Shown piece by piece: positions 18,073-28,331 of a stretch of DNA of 64,000 nt (the first letter of the stretch is position 1; every line of letters starts with the position of its first letter). This DNA is from Rhizobium sp. 2MFCol3.1 (GTDB lineage Bacteria > Pseudomonadota > Alphaproteobacteria > Rhizobiales > Rhizobiaceae): assembly GCF_000377565.1 (NCBI RefSeq), contig NZ_KB898356.1, positions 425,142-489,141 of the forward strand, given 5' to 3'. A model generated the notes under the pieces. The model was not told the origin of the DNA and ran no database searches. It saw nothing but the letters and a program-made list of their open reading frames with translations. Made by a program: the position numbers and the translations under genes.

Positions 18073-19059
18073 ATGACCGTCTTCCACCGCAATGAAACCC
18101 GAGAGCCCTTGCCCGAGCACCTGCATGGCGGTGTGGTCGCCATCGGCAATTTCGACGGCGTCCATCGCGGTCATCAGTCGGTGCTGGAGCGCGCGCTTGA
18201 GATCGCCGAGGCGCGCGGCGTTCCGGCGCTGGTTCTCACCTTCGAGCCGCATCCGCGCACGGTCTTCAACCCGCAGACACCGGTCTTCCGCCTGACGCCC
18301 GCGCCACTGCGTGCCCGCATCCTCGAGGCAATGGGCTTCGGCGCGGTCATCGAATACCCGTTCGACCGCGCCTTTTCGCAGCGCTCGGCCGACGATTTCA
18401 TCCATTCGATCCTCAAGGACTGGCTCGGCGCATCCGAGGTCGTGACCGGTTTCGATTTCCACTTCGGCCGTGGCCGCGAGGGTGGCCCTGCCTTCCTCAT
18501 GGAGGCCGGCAACAAATACGGTTTCGGCGTCACCCTGATCGACGCCTTCCGCGATGAGAATTCCGACGTCGTTTCCTCGAGCCGCATCCGCGCGCTGCTG
18601 AAGGATGGCGAGGTCAGCGAGGCGGCCGGCCTGCTCGGTTATCACTATACGGTCGAATCCGAGGTGATCGGTGGCGAAAAGCTCGGCCGCCAGCTGGGCT
18701 TCCCGACAGCCAACATGCGCCTGCCGGCCGAGGTCGAGTTGAAGCCCGGTATCTATGCCGTGCGCTTCCGCTTCGAGGATGGATCGATGCATGACGCGGT
18801 GGCAAGCTATGGCCGCCGCCCGACGGTCACCGACAACGGCGCGCCGCTGCTCGAAACCTTCGTCTTCGATTTCTCCGGCGATCTCTACGGCCAGATCTGT
18901 TCCGTCTCCTTCTTCTCCTACCTGCGCCCGGAACTGAAGTTCGACGGGCTCGATCCGCTGGTCGAGCAGATGAACCGCGACAAGGAAGAGGCGAGGGCGG
19001 TGCTATCGGGCATGCAGCCGATCAGCGAACTCGACCGCAAGCTCTGCGGCCTCGCGTAA
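18073..19059 (+). CDS. ribF: Bifunctional riboflavin kinase / FAD synthetase
   Basis: 328 residues. It converts riboflavin to FMN and then to FAD. The N-terminal adenylyltransferase domain has VAIGNFDGVHRGHQSVL (with the HxGH nucleotide-binding motif) and GFDFHFGRGREG. The C-terminal kinase domain starts near residue 195 and has GRQLGFPTANM, with the catalytic Glu in LLETFVFDF. It sits next to the HAD-IIA gene; the pair is common in alphaproteobacteria. In many rhizobia ileS lies close by, and here it does too, separated by a transporter and an inserted glycosylation pair. Confidence 0.97.
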   Translation: MTVFHRNETREPLPEHLHGGVVAIGNFDGVHRGHQSVLERALEIAEARGVPALVLTFEPHPRTVFNPQTPVFRLTPAPLRARILEAMGFGAVIEYPFDRAFSQRSADDFIHSILKDWLGASEVVTGFDFHFGRGREGGPAFLMEAGNKYGFGVTLIDAFRDENSDVVSSSRIRALLKDGEVSEAAGLLGYHYTVESEVIGGEKLGRQLGFPTANMRLPAEVELKPGIYAVRFRFEDGSMHDAVASYGRRPTVTDNGAPLLETFVFDFSGDLYGQICSVSFFSYLRPELKFDGLDPLVEQMNRDKEEARAVLSGMQPISELDRKLCGLA

Positions 19060-19230
19060 GGCTTTCACGCCGAAATCATCCTCCATCAGCGGCCGGTGTG
19101 TGGTCGCCGTCTCTGAGAAACTGTGTCTTTTTCGCGGCAGAGATGCTTGTCGCGCCGCGCGGCTGGCATATGTCATCTATCTGATAAGACGCGGATAAGC
19201 CGCGCCCGATCCGCGAAAGGCACTCTCCCC

Positions 19231-19428
19231 ATGGACAAAAGATTTGGAACGGCGGCCTGCTGGCTGCTCATCATTCCCTATATCGGGCTGCTCTGGGTCC
19301 CCTTCTACAATTTCCACGATCCGGTTCTTTTCGGCTTCCCCTTCTTCTATTGGTATCAGCTCCTCTGGGTGCCGATCACCGCCTTCCTGACCTGGATCGC
19401 CTACCGGAGCATGCGCAATGACGACTGA
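19231..19428 (+). CDS. DUF3311 small membrane protein
   Basis: 65 residues with two membrane helices (CWLLIIPYIGLLWVPFY and WYQLLWVPITAFLTWIAY). DUF3311 proteins are found directly before SSS-family symporters and are thought to assist them. The gene overlaps the next one by 11 bases. The ATG at 19231 is chosen over the longer frame from 19123 because the hydrophobic family-like sequence begins here. Its job is inferred from position. Confidence 0.88.
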   Translation: MDKRFGTAACWLLIIPYIGLLWVPFYNFHDPVLFGFPFFYWYQLLWVPITAFLTWIAYRSMRNDD

Positions 19429-20893
19429 TCTCAACGTCACGGCGCTCAGCGTCTTTATTTTCTTCTTTGTCCTCGTCACCGTCATGGGCTTCGTTGCCTC
19501 ACGCTGGCGCCGGCCCGAAACCATGGCGCATATCGACGAATGGGGCCTCGGTGGCCGCTCCTTCGGCACATGGATCACCTGGTTCCTTGTTGGCGGCGAT
19601 TTCTATACGGCCTACACAGTCATCGCCGTTCCGGCGCTCGTCTATACCGTCGGCGCTTATGGCTTCTTCGCGCTGCCCTATACGATCGTCGTCTATCCCT
19701 TCGTCTTCATGGTCATGCCGGTGCTCTGGAAGCGGGCGCGGGACTTCGGCTATGTCACGGCGGGCGACGTCGTCCACGGCCAGTATGGCTCGCGCGGGCT
19801 GGAGCTCGCGGTGGCGGCAACAGGCGTCATCGCCACCATGCCCTATATCGCTTTGCAGCTCGTCGGCATGACGGCGGCGCTGAAGGCGCTCGGCCTGCAT
19901 GGCGAGGTGCCGCTTGCCATCGCCTTCATCGTGCTCGCGCTCTACACCTATTCGGCGGGTCTGAGGGCTCCGGCGCTGATCGCCTTCGTCAAGGACATCA
20001 TGATCTATGTCGTGGTGATCGCCGCCGTGGCGCTGATCCCCTCGAAGCTCGGCGGCTATGCCAATGTCTTCGCCTCCGCCGACGCCGCCTTCCAGGCCAA
20101 GGGTTCCGGCAGCCTGCTGCTTGGCGGGAACCAGTATGTCGCTTATGCGACGCTGGCGCTCGGCTCGGCACTCGCGGCCTTCATGTATCCGCACACGCTG
20201 ACCGGCATCTTCGCCTCAAACAGCGGCAACACCATCCGCAAGAACGCGGTGCTGCTGCCGGCGTACACGCTGCTGCTCGGCCTCCTGGCGCTGCTCGGCT
20301 ACATGGGCCACGCCGCCGGTCTCAAGCTCGACAGCGCCAATGACGTGGTGCCGGCACTGTTCCAGACGCTCTTCCCCAGCTGGTTCGCCGGCTTCGCCTT
20401 CGCGGCGATCGCCATCGGCGCGCTGGTGCCGGCGGCGGTGATGAGCATCGGTGCGGCCAACCTCTTCACCCGCAACTTCTGGAAGGCCTATGTAAACCCC
20501 CAGGTGACGGATGCGGGCGAGGCGAAGGTCGCGAAGATGACCTCGCTCGTCGTCAAGGTCGGCGCCCTGCTGGTCATCATCTTCCTCCCCACCCAGTTCG
20601 CCCTCGACCTGCAGCTCCTCGGCGGCATCTGGATCCTGCAGACGCTCCCGGCCCTGGTCTTCGGCCTCTACACCAACTGGTTCCGCGCCCCCGGCCTTCT
20701 CGCAGGCTGGTTCGTCGGCTTCTTCGGCGGCACGCTGCTGGTCTGGATCAACGGGTTGAAACCGCTGCAGCCGGTGACGATGGGCGAGACCTCGTTCACG
20801 ATCTACATCGGGTTGCTGGCGCTGGCGGTGAATATCATCGTCGCGGTGGTGGTGAATGCGGTGGCGCCGGGCAAGGCGGTGGCGCGCACATAA
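19418..20893 (+). CDS. mctP: Sodium:solute symporter (SSS family), MctP-like monocarboxylate permease
   Basis: 491 residues with about 13 membrane helices, the SSS family size. Features include DEWGLGGRSFGTWITWFLVGGDFYTAYT near the start, VTAGDVVHGQYGSR in the loop after helix 3, and FAAIAIGALVPAAVMSIGAANLFTRN. With a preceding DUF3311 gene the pair matches the monocarboxylate (lactate, pyruvate, alanine) permease MctP described in Rhizobium leguminosarum. The regulator genes mctSR are not here, so the substrate is inferred from resemblance and the pairing. A terminator follows. Confidence 0.8.
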   Translation: MTTDLNVTALSVFIFFFVLVTVMGFVASRWRRPETMAHIDEWGLGGRSFGTWITWFLVGGDFYTAYTVIAVPALVYTVGAYGFFALPYTIVVYPFVFMVMPVLWKRARDFGYVTAGDVVHGQYGSRGLELAVAATGVIATMPYIALQLVGMTAALKALGLHGEVPLAIAFIVLALYTYSAGLRAPALIAFVKDIMIYVVVIAAVALIPSKLGGYANVFASADAAFQAKGSGSLLLGGNQYVAYATLALGSALAAFMYPHTLTGIFASNSGNTIRKNAVLLPAYTLLLGLLALLGYMGHAAGLKLDSANDVVPALFQTLFPSWFAGFAFAAIAIGALVPAAVMSIGAANLFTRNFWKAYVNPQVTDAGEAKVAKMTSLVVKVGALLVIIFLPTQFALDLQLLGGIWILQTLPALVFGLYTNWFRAPGLLAGWFVGFFGGTLLVWINGLKPLQPVTMGETSFTIYIGLLALAVNIIVAVVVNAVAPGKAVART

Positions 20894-20915
20894 AAACGGG
20901 TTTTGGCACCAATAT

Positions 20916-20947
20916 CGACCGCGGTTTCATTGGGGCCGCGGTCTTTT
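20916..20947. terminator. Rho-independent terminator after the symporter gene
   Basis: GACCGCGG / CCGCGGTC (20916-20923, 20935-20942) with an 11-base loop and a short T-run (TTTT) after it. It lies between the convergent symporter and membrane-protein genes. Confidence 0.78.
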
Positions 20948-20967
20948 GCTACGGAAAGGCTCCGACA

Positions 20968-22803
20968 TCAGGGCAGGGTTGCCTCGCAGCGCTGATATTG
21001 CTGCAGGCCTTCGCCGATGCCCGCGCCAAACGGGATGCAGCTGTCTTCGACCAACTGGAAACCGGCACGCGAAAGCAGGTCGGCGGCGCGCTGCTGGCGC
21101 ATGCGGTTGGAAGCGACGACGTCGATTTTTTCCTTGGACATCTGGCCGATGTGGCAGGCGATGTCCTCTTGTTCCGATGCACTCACCTCGGCACGCAAAT
21201 GGAAGCGCTTCACGACCGAGCGCAGAAAGTCGCAGCCCGATTGGCTGTTTGTCAGGCCGATGCGTGCGGCCATGGCGTCGTAGGACGCCATGCGTGCGGC
21301 CCTCTTGTTATCTTCGCCGTCGGTTATGATGACTATCTCGCCGCCGCGTTCGCGCGCGATTTGCCGCGACTTCTCTGCGAAATAGGGCGCCTGCGGAAAG
21401 CTGCTACCGATGCCGATGAAGGCGACATTGGCGGGATAGAGCGTCGCAAGCCAGCCCAGCGGCTTTTCAGGGCTGGCAAGCAGGACCGTTGCGCGGGCAG
21501 GATCGGCAAGCGGCTGCGCATCCGAGTGATAGAGCGTCTCGCCCCATCCTTCGTGACCCCAGTTGCGCGCTCCGCTGATGATGACAGTGGCCGTCGACAC
21601 GATGAGAAGCCAGGTCGCGATGTGGCGTGCTCGCCCGTAGGCCAACAGTTGCTGAAGCAGGACGAAGAGGACAATTGGCAGAAGCACCTCGAACGGCACC
21701 ATGTAGCGGCCGATGCTAAAGAGCTTCATCCAGAATAGATAGCCGACGACAATGAAGACCAGAATGAAGGCGGCCTCAGCGCTCATGCCTGATCCGGCAT
21801 CACTGCGCCTCCGGCCGACGATCACCCGCCGCACTATCCATATGAGGAAAGCGACATAGGTCGCGGGCCATATGATCTGCCGGATCGAGAGTTCTCCGAT
21901 CCGGTGCGGATCGAGGGAAAAAAGGAACGGCCACAGCAAGCTGTCGATGAGCCCCTTGGGAAGCCAGCGCGTGTCGGCGACGCTCATCGGAGCGCTCAAC
22001 GGGTTGGGAAAGATGGTACTGAACTGCGGGAACAATGGATTGCCGAACTCGTTCCATAACCGCAGCATCCAGTAGCCGCCAGTGACCGCGAAGCCCGCGA
22101 CCGCCGCAAGGCCGAAGAGCAGCTGGATCCTGAAGCGTTGGCCAATAGATCCTCGCTGGCAGAGAAGCAGCGCCACCCAGATGGAAAAGGCAGGGACCGC
22201 GTTGGTAAGTTTCAGGCCCATCGCAAGACCGGCTAGCAGGCCGGCTACGGTGAGCTGCGTCAGCACGATGGCATTGAATTGGCCGAGCGTTTGCCAGCGC
22301 GCCGTCAGGATATATAGACTGGCGAGCAGCAGCAGCGCCGTCGTATTGTCCCCCATGCTGTTGCCGATTTCCGACAGGAAGACGCCTGTCAGGCATCCGA
22401 ACAGCGCCAGAATAAGCGGTAGTCGCCGGCGATCTTCAGGTGGCCTTTCCGGCAGGACGTTGAAGGCGATTCCGAGCACGAGCACGAAGGCCGTGCCGTG
22501 CAGCAGCCCTTGGATGAAGCCGGAGAGCGGCGCCGGCAGCGCGCTGTTGAGCAAGTAGACCGGCACGTCGAGCAGCGGGTTGAAATAGCCCTGGAAGCCC
22601 GACGGCGCTAGGTCAACCGACAGCTTGCCGTTAAGTAGGGCGAACGGGGCGTATAGGTGATAGTTATAGAGATCCCAATTGGCGTCCGCTCCTAGCCCCA
22701 GCGAATAGAGCCCGAAAAGTATCGGGACGATGATGCATGCGGCGAGGGGCGCATAGGGCCGGTTCAGCAGCCTCCGGGCAGTATCCATGGCGTTGCTTCT
22801 CAT
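20968..22803 (-). CDS. Large polytopic membrane protein, probable GT-C-type glycosyltransferase
   Basis: 611 residues. The first 400 or so hold about ten hydrophobic segments, starting with ACIIVPILFGLYSLGLGADANWDLYNYHLY. The acidic NWDLYNYH in the first periplasmic loop recalls the D/E-rich first loop of GT-C enzymes that use lipid-linked sugars. About 190 residues at the C-terminus are soluble. I do not recognise a named family. It is transcribed with the GT2 gene 89 bases upstream, the usual layout of a lipid-linked sugar carrier enzyme plus a membrane transferase. Codon use is less GC-biased than in neighbouring genes, which hints at transfer. Confidence 0.7.
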   Translation of the reverse strand: MRSNAMDTARRLLNRPYAPLAACIIVPILFGLYSLGLGADANWDLYNYHLYAPFALLNGKLSVDLAPSGFQGYFNPLLDVPVYLLNSALPAPLSGFIQGLLHGTAFVLVLGIAFNVLPERPPEDRRRLPLILALFGCLTGVFLSEIGNSMGDNTTALLLLASLYILTARWQTLGQFNAIVLTQLTVAGLLAGLAMGLKLTNAVPAFSIWVALLLCQRGSIGQRFRIQLLFGLAAVAGFAVTGGYWMLRLWNEFGNPLFPQFSTIFPNPLSAPMSVADTRWLPKGLIDSLLWPFLFSLDPHRIGELSIRQIIWPATYVAFLIWIVRRVIVGRRRSDAGSGMSAEAAFILVFIVVGYLFWMKLFSIGRYMVPFEVLLPIVLFVLLQQLLAYGRARHIATWLLIVSTATVIISGARNWGHEGWGETLYHSDAQPLADPARATVLLASPEKPLGWLATLYPANVAFIGIGSSFPQAPYFAEKSRQIARERGGEIVIITDGEDNKRAARMASYDAMAARIGLTNSQSGCDFLRSVVKRFHLRAEVSASEQEDIACHIGQMSKEKIDVVASNRMRQQRAADLLSRAGFQLVEDSCIPFGAGIGEGLQQYQRCEATLP

Positions 22804-22892
22804 GCGTCAATTCGCCGGTAGGGATCAGGCCGGCATATGGAAGGCACCGGAACAGTTTGTTTCGGCTAATACGGGTGTGAAGCCCAGGAGGC

Positions 22893-23885
22893 TCAGTCGT
22901 TTGGCGTGATGCGCCACGGACCCGGAATGGCGAGATAGGCCAGCCGCTTCACCTCCGCTCGTCCCCTGGTCACCGTGTTCAGGATAATGCCACACGTCTG
23001 CAGCAGCGCGCCAAACAACATCAACGATGCGGAGAGCACGGCGGTGGGCAGGCGCGGGACTAGGCCGGTTTCGAGATAAGTGAAGAGCAACGGGGTTGCG
23101 AGCGTCAGTGATACGATCGCGCAGAGCGCACATCCGATCGTGAAGAAGACCATCGGCCTCTCCGACTTAAAAAGCCGGAAGATCGTCAAGAATATCCTCA
23201 TGCCGTCGCGATAGGTGCTGAGCTTGCTGGATGAGCCCGGCGGCCGCGACCTGTAGACTGTCCTAATCTCCGACACCGGCATGCGAAGCCCGTAGGCATG
23301 CACTGTCAGCTCGGTCTCGGTTTCGAAGCCCGAGGCATGCGCGGGAAAGGATTTGACGAAGCGGCGGGAAAAGACCCGGTAGCCGGATAGCATGTCCGTC
23401 AGCGATCGGCCGAATATCAGCACGACGCAACTCGTTAGAAGCTTGTTGCCGAAGCGGTGCCCGGGCCGGTAGGCCTCCTTCTCGTCGGAGATCCTGATTG
23501 CCGTGACCATGTCGAGCCCCCGGGACACAAGCTCCGCGACCAGCATCGGCGCTGCGGACGCATCATATGTGCCGTCGCCGTCGACCAGCAGATAGGTATC
23601 CGCTTCGATATCGGCGAACATGCGCCTGATGACATTGCCCTTGCCCTGTTCGCTGACCGTGTTGACAATCGCGCCCGCCTTCTGTGCGCAGGCAATGGTT
23701 CTGTCAGAAGAATTGTTGTCGAATACATAGACCTGCGCCTGCGGCAACGCCTTGCGGAAATCACCGACGACGGCACCGATGGTCAGTTCCTCGTTATAGC
23801 AGGGAACGAGAACCGCGATGCGATCCGCCGGTCTGACGTGAGCGATCCCTTCTGGACTTCCCTCAGGCGCAACATCCATTAGCAT
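22893..23885 (-). CDS. Glycosyltransferase family 2, polyprenyl-phosphate sugar transferase type
   Basis: 330 residues. The GT2 domain has VLVPCYNEELTIGAVV, VYVFDNNSSDRT, and YLLVDGDGTYD, the metal-binding acidic motif of dolichol-phosphate-mannose-synthase-like enzymes. LSGYRVFSRRFVKSFP and FETETELTVHA follow. Two membrane helices end the protein (FFTIGCALCAIVSLTLAT and VLSASLMLFGALLQTCGIIL), as in GtrB/ArnC-like enzymes that load a sugar onto undecaprenyl phosphate. It precedes the large membrane protein on the same strand and probably feeds it. The start at 23885 is the first ATG; a second ATG lies two codons further in. Confidence 0.88.
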   Translation of the reverse strand: MLMDVAPEGSPEGIAHVRPADRIAVLVPCYNEELTIGAVVGDFRKALPQAQVYVFDNNSSDRTIACAQKAGAIVNTVSEQGKGNVIRRMFADIEADTYLLVDGDGTYDASAAPMLVAELVSRGLDMVTAIRISDEKEAYRPGHRFGNKLLTSCVVLIFGRSLTDMLSGYRVFSRRFVKSFPAHASGFETETELTVHAYGLRMPVSEIRTVYRSRPPGSSSKLSTYRDGMRIFLTIFRLFKSERPMVFFTIGCALCAIVSLTLATPLLFTYLETGLVPRLPTAVLSASLMLFGALLQTCGIILNTVTRGRAEVKRLAYLAIPGPWRITPND

Positions 23886-24300
23886 TTTGCAGGTCGTTCC
23901 AGCTCTTTTTTGGGTGATCGGCGTGCCATTTGCGGCCGTTCACAACACAAAGCCAGTCTTGACGTCAATAGGCATGCCGCGCAATTCCATCTTTTGTGTT
24001 GTCTCGGCCTGTCGCAGGCTGGACAAGGCGCACGCTGAGCGCAGGCGCGGCGATCGGGCGGCCAGAATTTCCCCTTCCTTTTCCCTGTAAAAGCGCCTAT
24101 GAACCGGCGCGATGAACAAGTTCCGGCTGGCGATCACGATACGAATTATCGGCCCGGCCTTCCGCGCGCGCTAAGCGGCCGGAAGGTCCGGGTTTTCGGC
24201 GCTCGACCTCAGAGCGCTTCCGCCGCCACGATATTTCCAAGTCCGTTGCGCCCGTTTGCGAGGCGTAAAGCACGATCGCTAGAAGAGACGATTGCCAGAC
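23886..24300. other. Intergenic region between the GT2 gene and ileS
   Basis: About 415 bases between divergent genes. The left part (23886-24150) shares the lower GC of the glycosylation pair; the right part is GC-rich. An AGAAGAGA close to 24281 serves as ribosome site for ileS. No coding frame, tRNA or named repeat is visible. Confidence 0.45.
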
Positions 24301-27201
24301 ATGACCGATACAGCCGAAAAGATCGATTACTCCAAGACCCTCTATCTCCCCGAAACCGATTTCCCGATGCGCGCCGGCCTGCCGCAGAAGGAGCCGGAAA
24401 CCGTTGCCCGCTGGCAGGAGATGGGGCTCTATAAGAAGCTGCGCGCATCCGCCGCCGGCCGCGAGAAGTTCGTCCTCCACGACGGCCCTCCCTATGCCAA
24501 CGGCAACATCCATATCGGCCACGCGCTGAACAAGATCCTGAAGGACGTCATCAACCGCTCGTTCCAGATGCGCGGCTTCGATGCCAATTACGTTCCCGGC
24601 TGGGATTGCCACGGCCTTCCGATCGAGTGGAAGATCGAGGAAGAGAATTACCGCGCGAAGGGCAAGGCCAAGCCTGATCTCAAACAGGCCGACGCGATGA
24701 TCGAGTTCCGCAAGGAATGCCGCGCTTACGCTGAAAAGTGGATCAAGATCCAGGGCGACGAGTTCAAGCGCTTGGGCATCGAGGGCGATTTCGACAATCC
24801 GTACCTGACGATGAACTTCCACGCCGAAAGCCGCATCGCCGGCGAACTGTTGAAAATCGCTATGAGCGGCCAGCTCTATCGCGGCTCGAAGCCGATCATG
24901 TGGTCGGTGGTCGAGCGCACCGCACTGGCAGAAGCCGAAGTCGAATACCACGACGTCGAGAGTGATATGATCTGGGTGAAGTTCCCGGTCGTGGGTGGCG
25001 CCGGCGAGCTGGCCGATGCCCATGTCGTCATCTGGACGACAACGCCGTGGACTATCCCCGGCAACCGCGCCATCGCCTATTCGCCGAAGGTCGCCTACGG
25101 CCTCTATGAGGTTGTGGCCGCTGAAAACGACTTCGGCCCGCAGCCCGGCGAGAAGCTGATCTTCGCCGACGCACTGGCCGAGGAGTCCGCCAAGAAGGCC
25201 AAGCTCACCTTCAGCCGGCTGCGGGGTGTTTCGGCCGAGCAACTCGCAGCCATCACAACCGCCCACCCCCTCAAGGGCCTCGGCGGCGGTTACGAATTCC
25301 CCGTACCGCTGCTTGCCGGCGACCACGTGACCGATGATGCCGGTACCGGCTTCGTCCACACCGCCCCGTCGCATGGCCGCGAAGACTTCGAGGCCTGGAT
25401 GTCCTCCGCCAAGGAGCTGGAAGCCAGGGGTATCGACACCCGCATCCCGTTCCCGGTTGACGACAGCGGCACCTATACCGCAGACGCTCCCGGGTTCGAA
25501 GGCGCCCGCGTCATGGACGACAACGGCAAGAAGGGCGATGCCAACGAGCGCGTCATCAAGACGCTGATCGAGCGCAACGCGCTGTTTGCCCGTGGCCGCC
25601 TGAAGCATTCCTATCCGCATTCCTGGCGCTCCAAGAAGCCGATCATCTTCCGCAACACGCCGCAGTGGTTCGTCTACATGGACAAGGACCTCAAGGACGG
25701 CACGACGCTGCGCACCCGTGCGCTGAACGCCATCGACGATACCCGTTTCGTACCCGCCGCCGGCCAGAACCGCCTGCGTGCCATGATCGAGCAGCGTCCT
25801 GACTGGGTTCTCTCGCGCCAGCGCGCCTGGGGCGTTCCGATCTGCGTCTTCGCCGATGAGGACGGCAACGTCCTGCAGGACGAAGAGGTCAACAATCGCA
25901 TCCTCGAAGCCTTCGACGTCGAGGGTGCAGATGCCTGGTTCGCCGAAGGCGCCAAGGATCGCTTCCTCGGCAACGGTCACGACCACGCCAAGTGGACCCA
26001 GGTCATGGACATCCTCGATGTCTGGTTCGACAGTGGCTCGACCCACACGTTTACGCTGGAAGATCGCCCTGATCTCAAGTGGCCGGCCGATCTCTATCTC
26101 GAAGGCTCCGATCAGCATCGCGGCTGGTTCCACTCGTCGCTCCTGGAATCGGCCGCCACCCGTGGCCGCGCGCCTTACAACGCCGTCCTCACCCATGGCT
26201 TCACCATGGACGAGAAGGGCGAGAAGATGTCGAAGTCCAAGGGCAACGTCACCTCTCCGCAGGAGATCATGAAGGATGCCGGCGCCGACATCCTGCGCCT
26301 CTGGGTCATGACCTCGGACTATGCCGACGACCTGCGCGTCGGCAAGACGATCATCCAGACCAATGTCGATGCCTACAGAAAGCTGCGCAACACCATCCGC
26401 TGGATGCTCGGCACGCTGGCGCACGACAAGGGCGAGACCTTCGAAGTCTCCGAAATGCCGGAACTGGAGCAACTGATGCTCCATCGCCTGGCCGAACTCG
26501 ACCAGCTGGTGCGCGAGAATTACGACGCCTTCGACTTCAAGAAGATCGCCCGCGCGCTGATCGACTTCGCCAATGTCGAGCTCTCGGCCTTCTACTTCGA
26601 CGTCCGCAAGGATGCGCTCTATTGCGACGCGCCATCCAGCCTGCGTCGCCGCGCCTCGCTGCATGTCATCCGCAACATCTTCGATTGCATGGTGACCTGG
26701 CTTGCCCCGATGCTGCCCTTCACCACCGAAGAAGCATGGCTCTCGCGCAACCCCGGCGCCGTTTCCGTCCACCTCGAGCAGTTCCCCGAGATTCCGGGCA
26801 ACTGGAAGAACGAGGCGCTGGCCGATAAGTGGAAGAAGATCCGCGCGGTCCGCACGGTCGTCACCGGCGCGCTGGAGATCGAGCGCAAGGACAAGCGCAT
26901 CGGCTCTTCGCTGGAAGCAGCTCCGGTTGTCCATATCGCCGATGCTGAACTCCTGAAGGCGCTTGAAGGTCAGGACTTCGAGGAGATCTGCATCACCTCG
27001 GGTATCGTCGTCGAAGGCAATGAGGGGCCGTCCGACGCGTTCCGGCTTCCCGAAGTGGCCGGCGTCAGCGTCGAGCCGAAGCTTGCGGAAGGTGAGAAGT
27101 GCGCCCGCTCGTGGCGGATCACGACGGATGTCGGCTCCGATCCCGAGTATCCCGACGTTTCCGCCCGCGATGCTGCCGCATTGCGCGAACTTGCGGCATA
27201 A
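24301..27201 (+). CDS. ileS: Isoleucyl-tRNA synthetase
   Basis: 966 residues. It charges tRNA-Ile and edits misacylated valine. The HIGH motif is [11 protein letters not shown] near residue 76, and KMSKS is in [12 protein letters not shown]. The CP1 editing domain lies between, with [18 protein letters not shown]. The C-terminal zinc-binding cysteine cluster found in some IleRS types is not obvious; the only late Cys are in EICITSG and KCARSW. The ATG at 24301 is chosen; an in-frame TTG at 24292 is closer to the AGAAGAGA ribosome site and remains possible. A perfect hairpin lies just after the gene. Confidence 0.97.
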   Translation: MTDTAEKIDYSKTLYLPETDFPMRAGLPQKEPETVARWQEMGLYKKLRASAAGREKFVLHDGPPYANGNIHIGHALNKILKDVINRSFQMRGFDANYVPGWDCHGLPIEWKIEEENYRAKGKAKPDLKQADAMIEFRKECRAYAEKWIKIQGDEFKRLGIEGDFDNPYLTMNFHAESRIAGELLKIAMSGQLYRGSKPIMWSVVERTALAEAEVEYHDVESDMIWVKFPVVGGAGELADAHVVIWTTTPWTIPGNRAIAYSPKVAYGLYEVVAAENDFGPQPGEKLIFADALAEESAKKAKLTFSRLRGVSAEQLAAITTAHPLKGLGGGYEFPVPLLAGDHVTDDAGTGFVHTAPSHGREDFEAWMSSAKELEARGIDTRIPFPVDDSGTYTADAPGFEGARVMDDNGKKGDANERVIKTLIERNALFARGRLKHSYPHSWRSKKPIIFRNTPQWFVYMDKDLKDGTTLRTRALNAIDDTRFVPAAGQNRLRAMIEQRPDWVLSRQRAWGVPICVFADEDGNVLQDEEVNNRILEAFDVEGADAWFAEGAKDRFLGNGHDHAKWTQVMDILDVWFDSGSTHTFTLEDRPDLKWPADLYLEGSDQHRGWFHSSLLESAATRGRAPYNAVLTHGFTMDEKGEKMSKSKGNVTSPQEIMKDAGADILRLWVMTSDYADDLRVGKTIIQTNVDAYRKLRNTIRWMLGTLAHDKGETFEVSEMPELEQLMLHRLAELDQLVRENYDAFDFKKIARALIDFANVELSAFYFDVRKDALYCDAPSSLRRRASLHVIRNIFDCMVTWLAPMLPFTTEEAWLSRNPGAVSVHLEQFPEIPGNWKNEALADKWKKIRAVRTVVTGALEIERKDKRIGSSLEAAPVVHIADAELLKALEGQDFEEICITSGIVVEGNEGPSDAFRLPEVAGVSVEPKLAEGEKCARSWRITTDVGSDPEYPDVSARDAAALRELAA

Positions 27202-27212
27202 ACGCAAGAAAG

Positions 27213-27250
27213 TTACCGGATGAATTGCGCTATCGCGGTTCATCCGGTAA
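27213..27250. terminator. Perfect hairpin after ileS, probable terminator
   Basis: TTACCGGATGAA / TTCATCCGGTAA, a perfect 12-bp stem with a 14-base loop that can form a smaller GCG/CGC pair. No T-run follows, so it may be a 3' end-protecting or processing structure instead of an intrinsic terminator. Confidence 0.55.
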
Positions 27251-27339
27251 AAGCTGCCTGAAATTGGCCGGATTTTTCCGTCACGGGGAGGATGTCCGGT
27301 TGAAGCATTGATTGCACCGGCATGGCTGGAAGGGTTTTC

Positions 27340-27969
27340 ATGTTATCGAAGCGTTGGTTCCGTTTGGGCGCATGCCTGACTGTTGCGATGGCAGGCACAG
27401 CGATGATGTCGAGCTGCACGAGCGGCCCCCGCTACGGCACGGACAAGACGGCATTCGAGCAGCTGACCGATGACCTTGGCCAATCCACCTCGCTGACGGG
27501 CACCGAGCCCAAGAACAAGGGCGTGAAGTACAATCCGCGTCCGGGCCTCGTGGTTCCCAAGGCCGGCGACAAGGAAAACCTGGTCGCGCCGCAGGAATCG
27601 ATCGCCAGCAAGGACAACCCGCAGTGGGTCGAATCGCCTGAGGAAACCCGCGCCCGCCTCGTCAAGGAAGCCGACGAGAACAGCGACAAGTCCGGCTACC
27701 AGTCGCCGCTCGCCAACAACGAGGTCGAAGGCGGCCGCCGCACGACGGAAGCCCAGGCCAAGGCCTTCCGCGAAGCTCGCGCCATCCAGAAGGGCGCCTA
27801 CATCGACCAGCGCCGCTACATCTCCGACCCGCCGACCGAATACCGCCAGGTGGACGATCCCACCAAGCTCGACGATCTCGGCGAGCCTGAGCTGAAGAAG
27901 ATGAAAAAGAAGAAAAAGGAAGCCGCCGTCGCCGGCTCCGGCAAGCAGTGGTGGAACCTGCTGCAGTAA
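27340..27969 (+). CDS. Exported lipoprotein, function unknown
   Basis: 209 residues. The start MLSKRWFRLGACLTVAMAGTAMMSSC is a signal peptide with a plausible lipobox ending at Cys 26 (M-S-S-C), followed by TSGPRYG. The rest is hydrophilic and charged, with a Lys-rich stretch (KKMKKKKKE) near the C-terminus, and has no domain I can name. The ATG at 27340 follows GGAAGGG at an ideal distance, so it is preferred to the ATG at 27322. It is probably anchored in the inner or outer membrane. The position next to ileS is common in rhizobia, but no role is known to me. Confidence 0.8.
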   Translation: MLSKRWFRLGACLTVAMAGTAMMSSCTSGPRYGTDKTAFEQLTDDLGQSTSLTGTEPKNKGVKYNPRPGLVVPKAGDKENLVAPQESIASKDNPQWVESPEETRARLVKEADENSDKSGYQSPLANNEVEGGRRTTEAQAKAFREARAIQKGAYIDQRRYISDPPTEYRQVDDPTKLDDLGEPELKKMKKKKKEAAVAGSGKQWWNLLQ

Positions 27970-28096
27970 GGCTTCGGGCCCGGTGAGCTTTTTACAAACG
28001 TTCGATGTGAGCGCGTAGGGTAAAGACGCCTCCCAACCCGGGGAGGGCTTAACTTGTGGCGATGTCGACGCCGGCACTGTGAGCGGGCCACAAGTC

Positions 28097-28142
28097 CTCT
28101 CCCCCACCTGTGGGGGGAGATGCCCGGCAGGGCAGAGGGGGT
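28097..28142. repeat. RIME-type element, half copy
   Basis: The right half of the RIME consensus, with the internal palindrome CTCCCCCACCTGTGGGGGGAG and the end GGCAGGGCAGAGGGGGT. The left half is missing or unrecognisable. It may help end transcription from the lipoprotein gene. Confidence 0.78.
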
Positions 28143-28331
28143 ATTCCACGGCAAGACCTCTCTATCATCACACCACACCCCACAAACACACCAAAACCCC
28201 ACGCCGCCCGAAGGACCCGTAGCTGCACCATGCCCTGCACTTCACTCGGACGGGGCGCTGGAAATCACCTCGATTGAGTAAGGTAAAATATGGTGCCTTC
28301 CAGCACCCCGTTCAGCGGTTTATGAACGCAA

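Noticed and set aside
24097..27243. Minus-strand open frame of 1048 codons opposite ileS
   Set aside because: ileS is clear on the other strand with all motifs, and the minus frame is the usual GC-rich antisense shadow with no recognisable domain.
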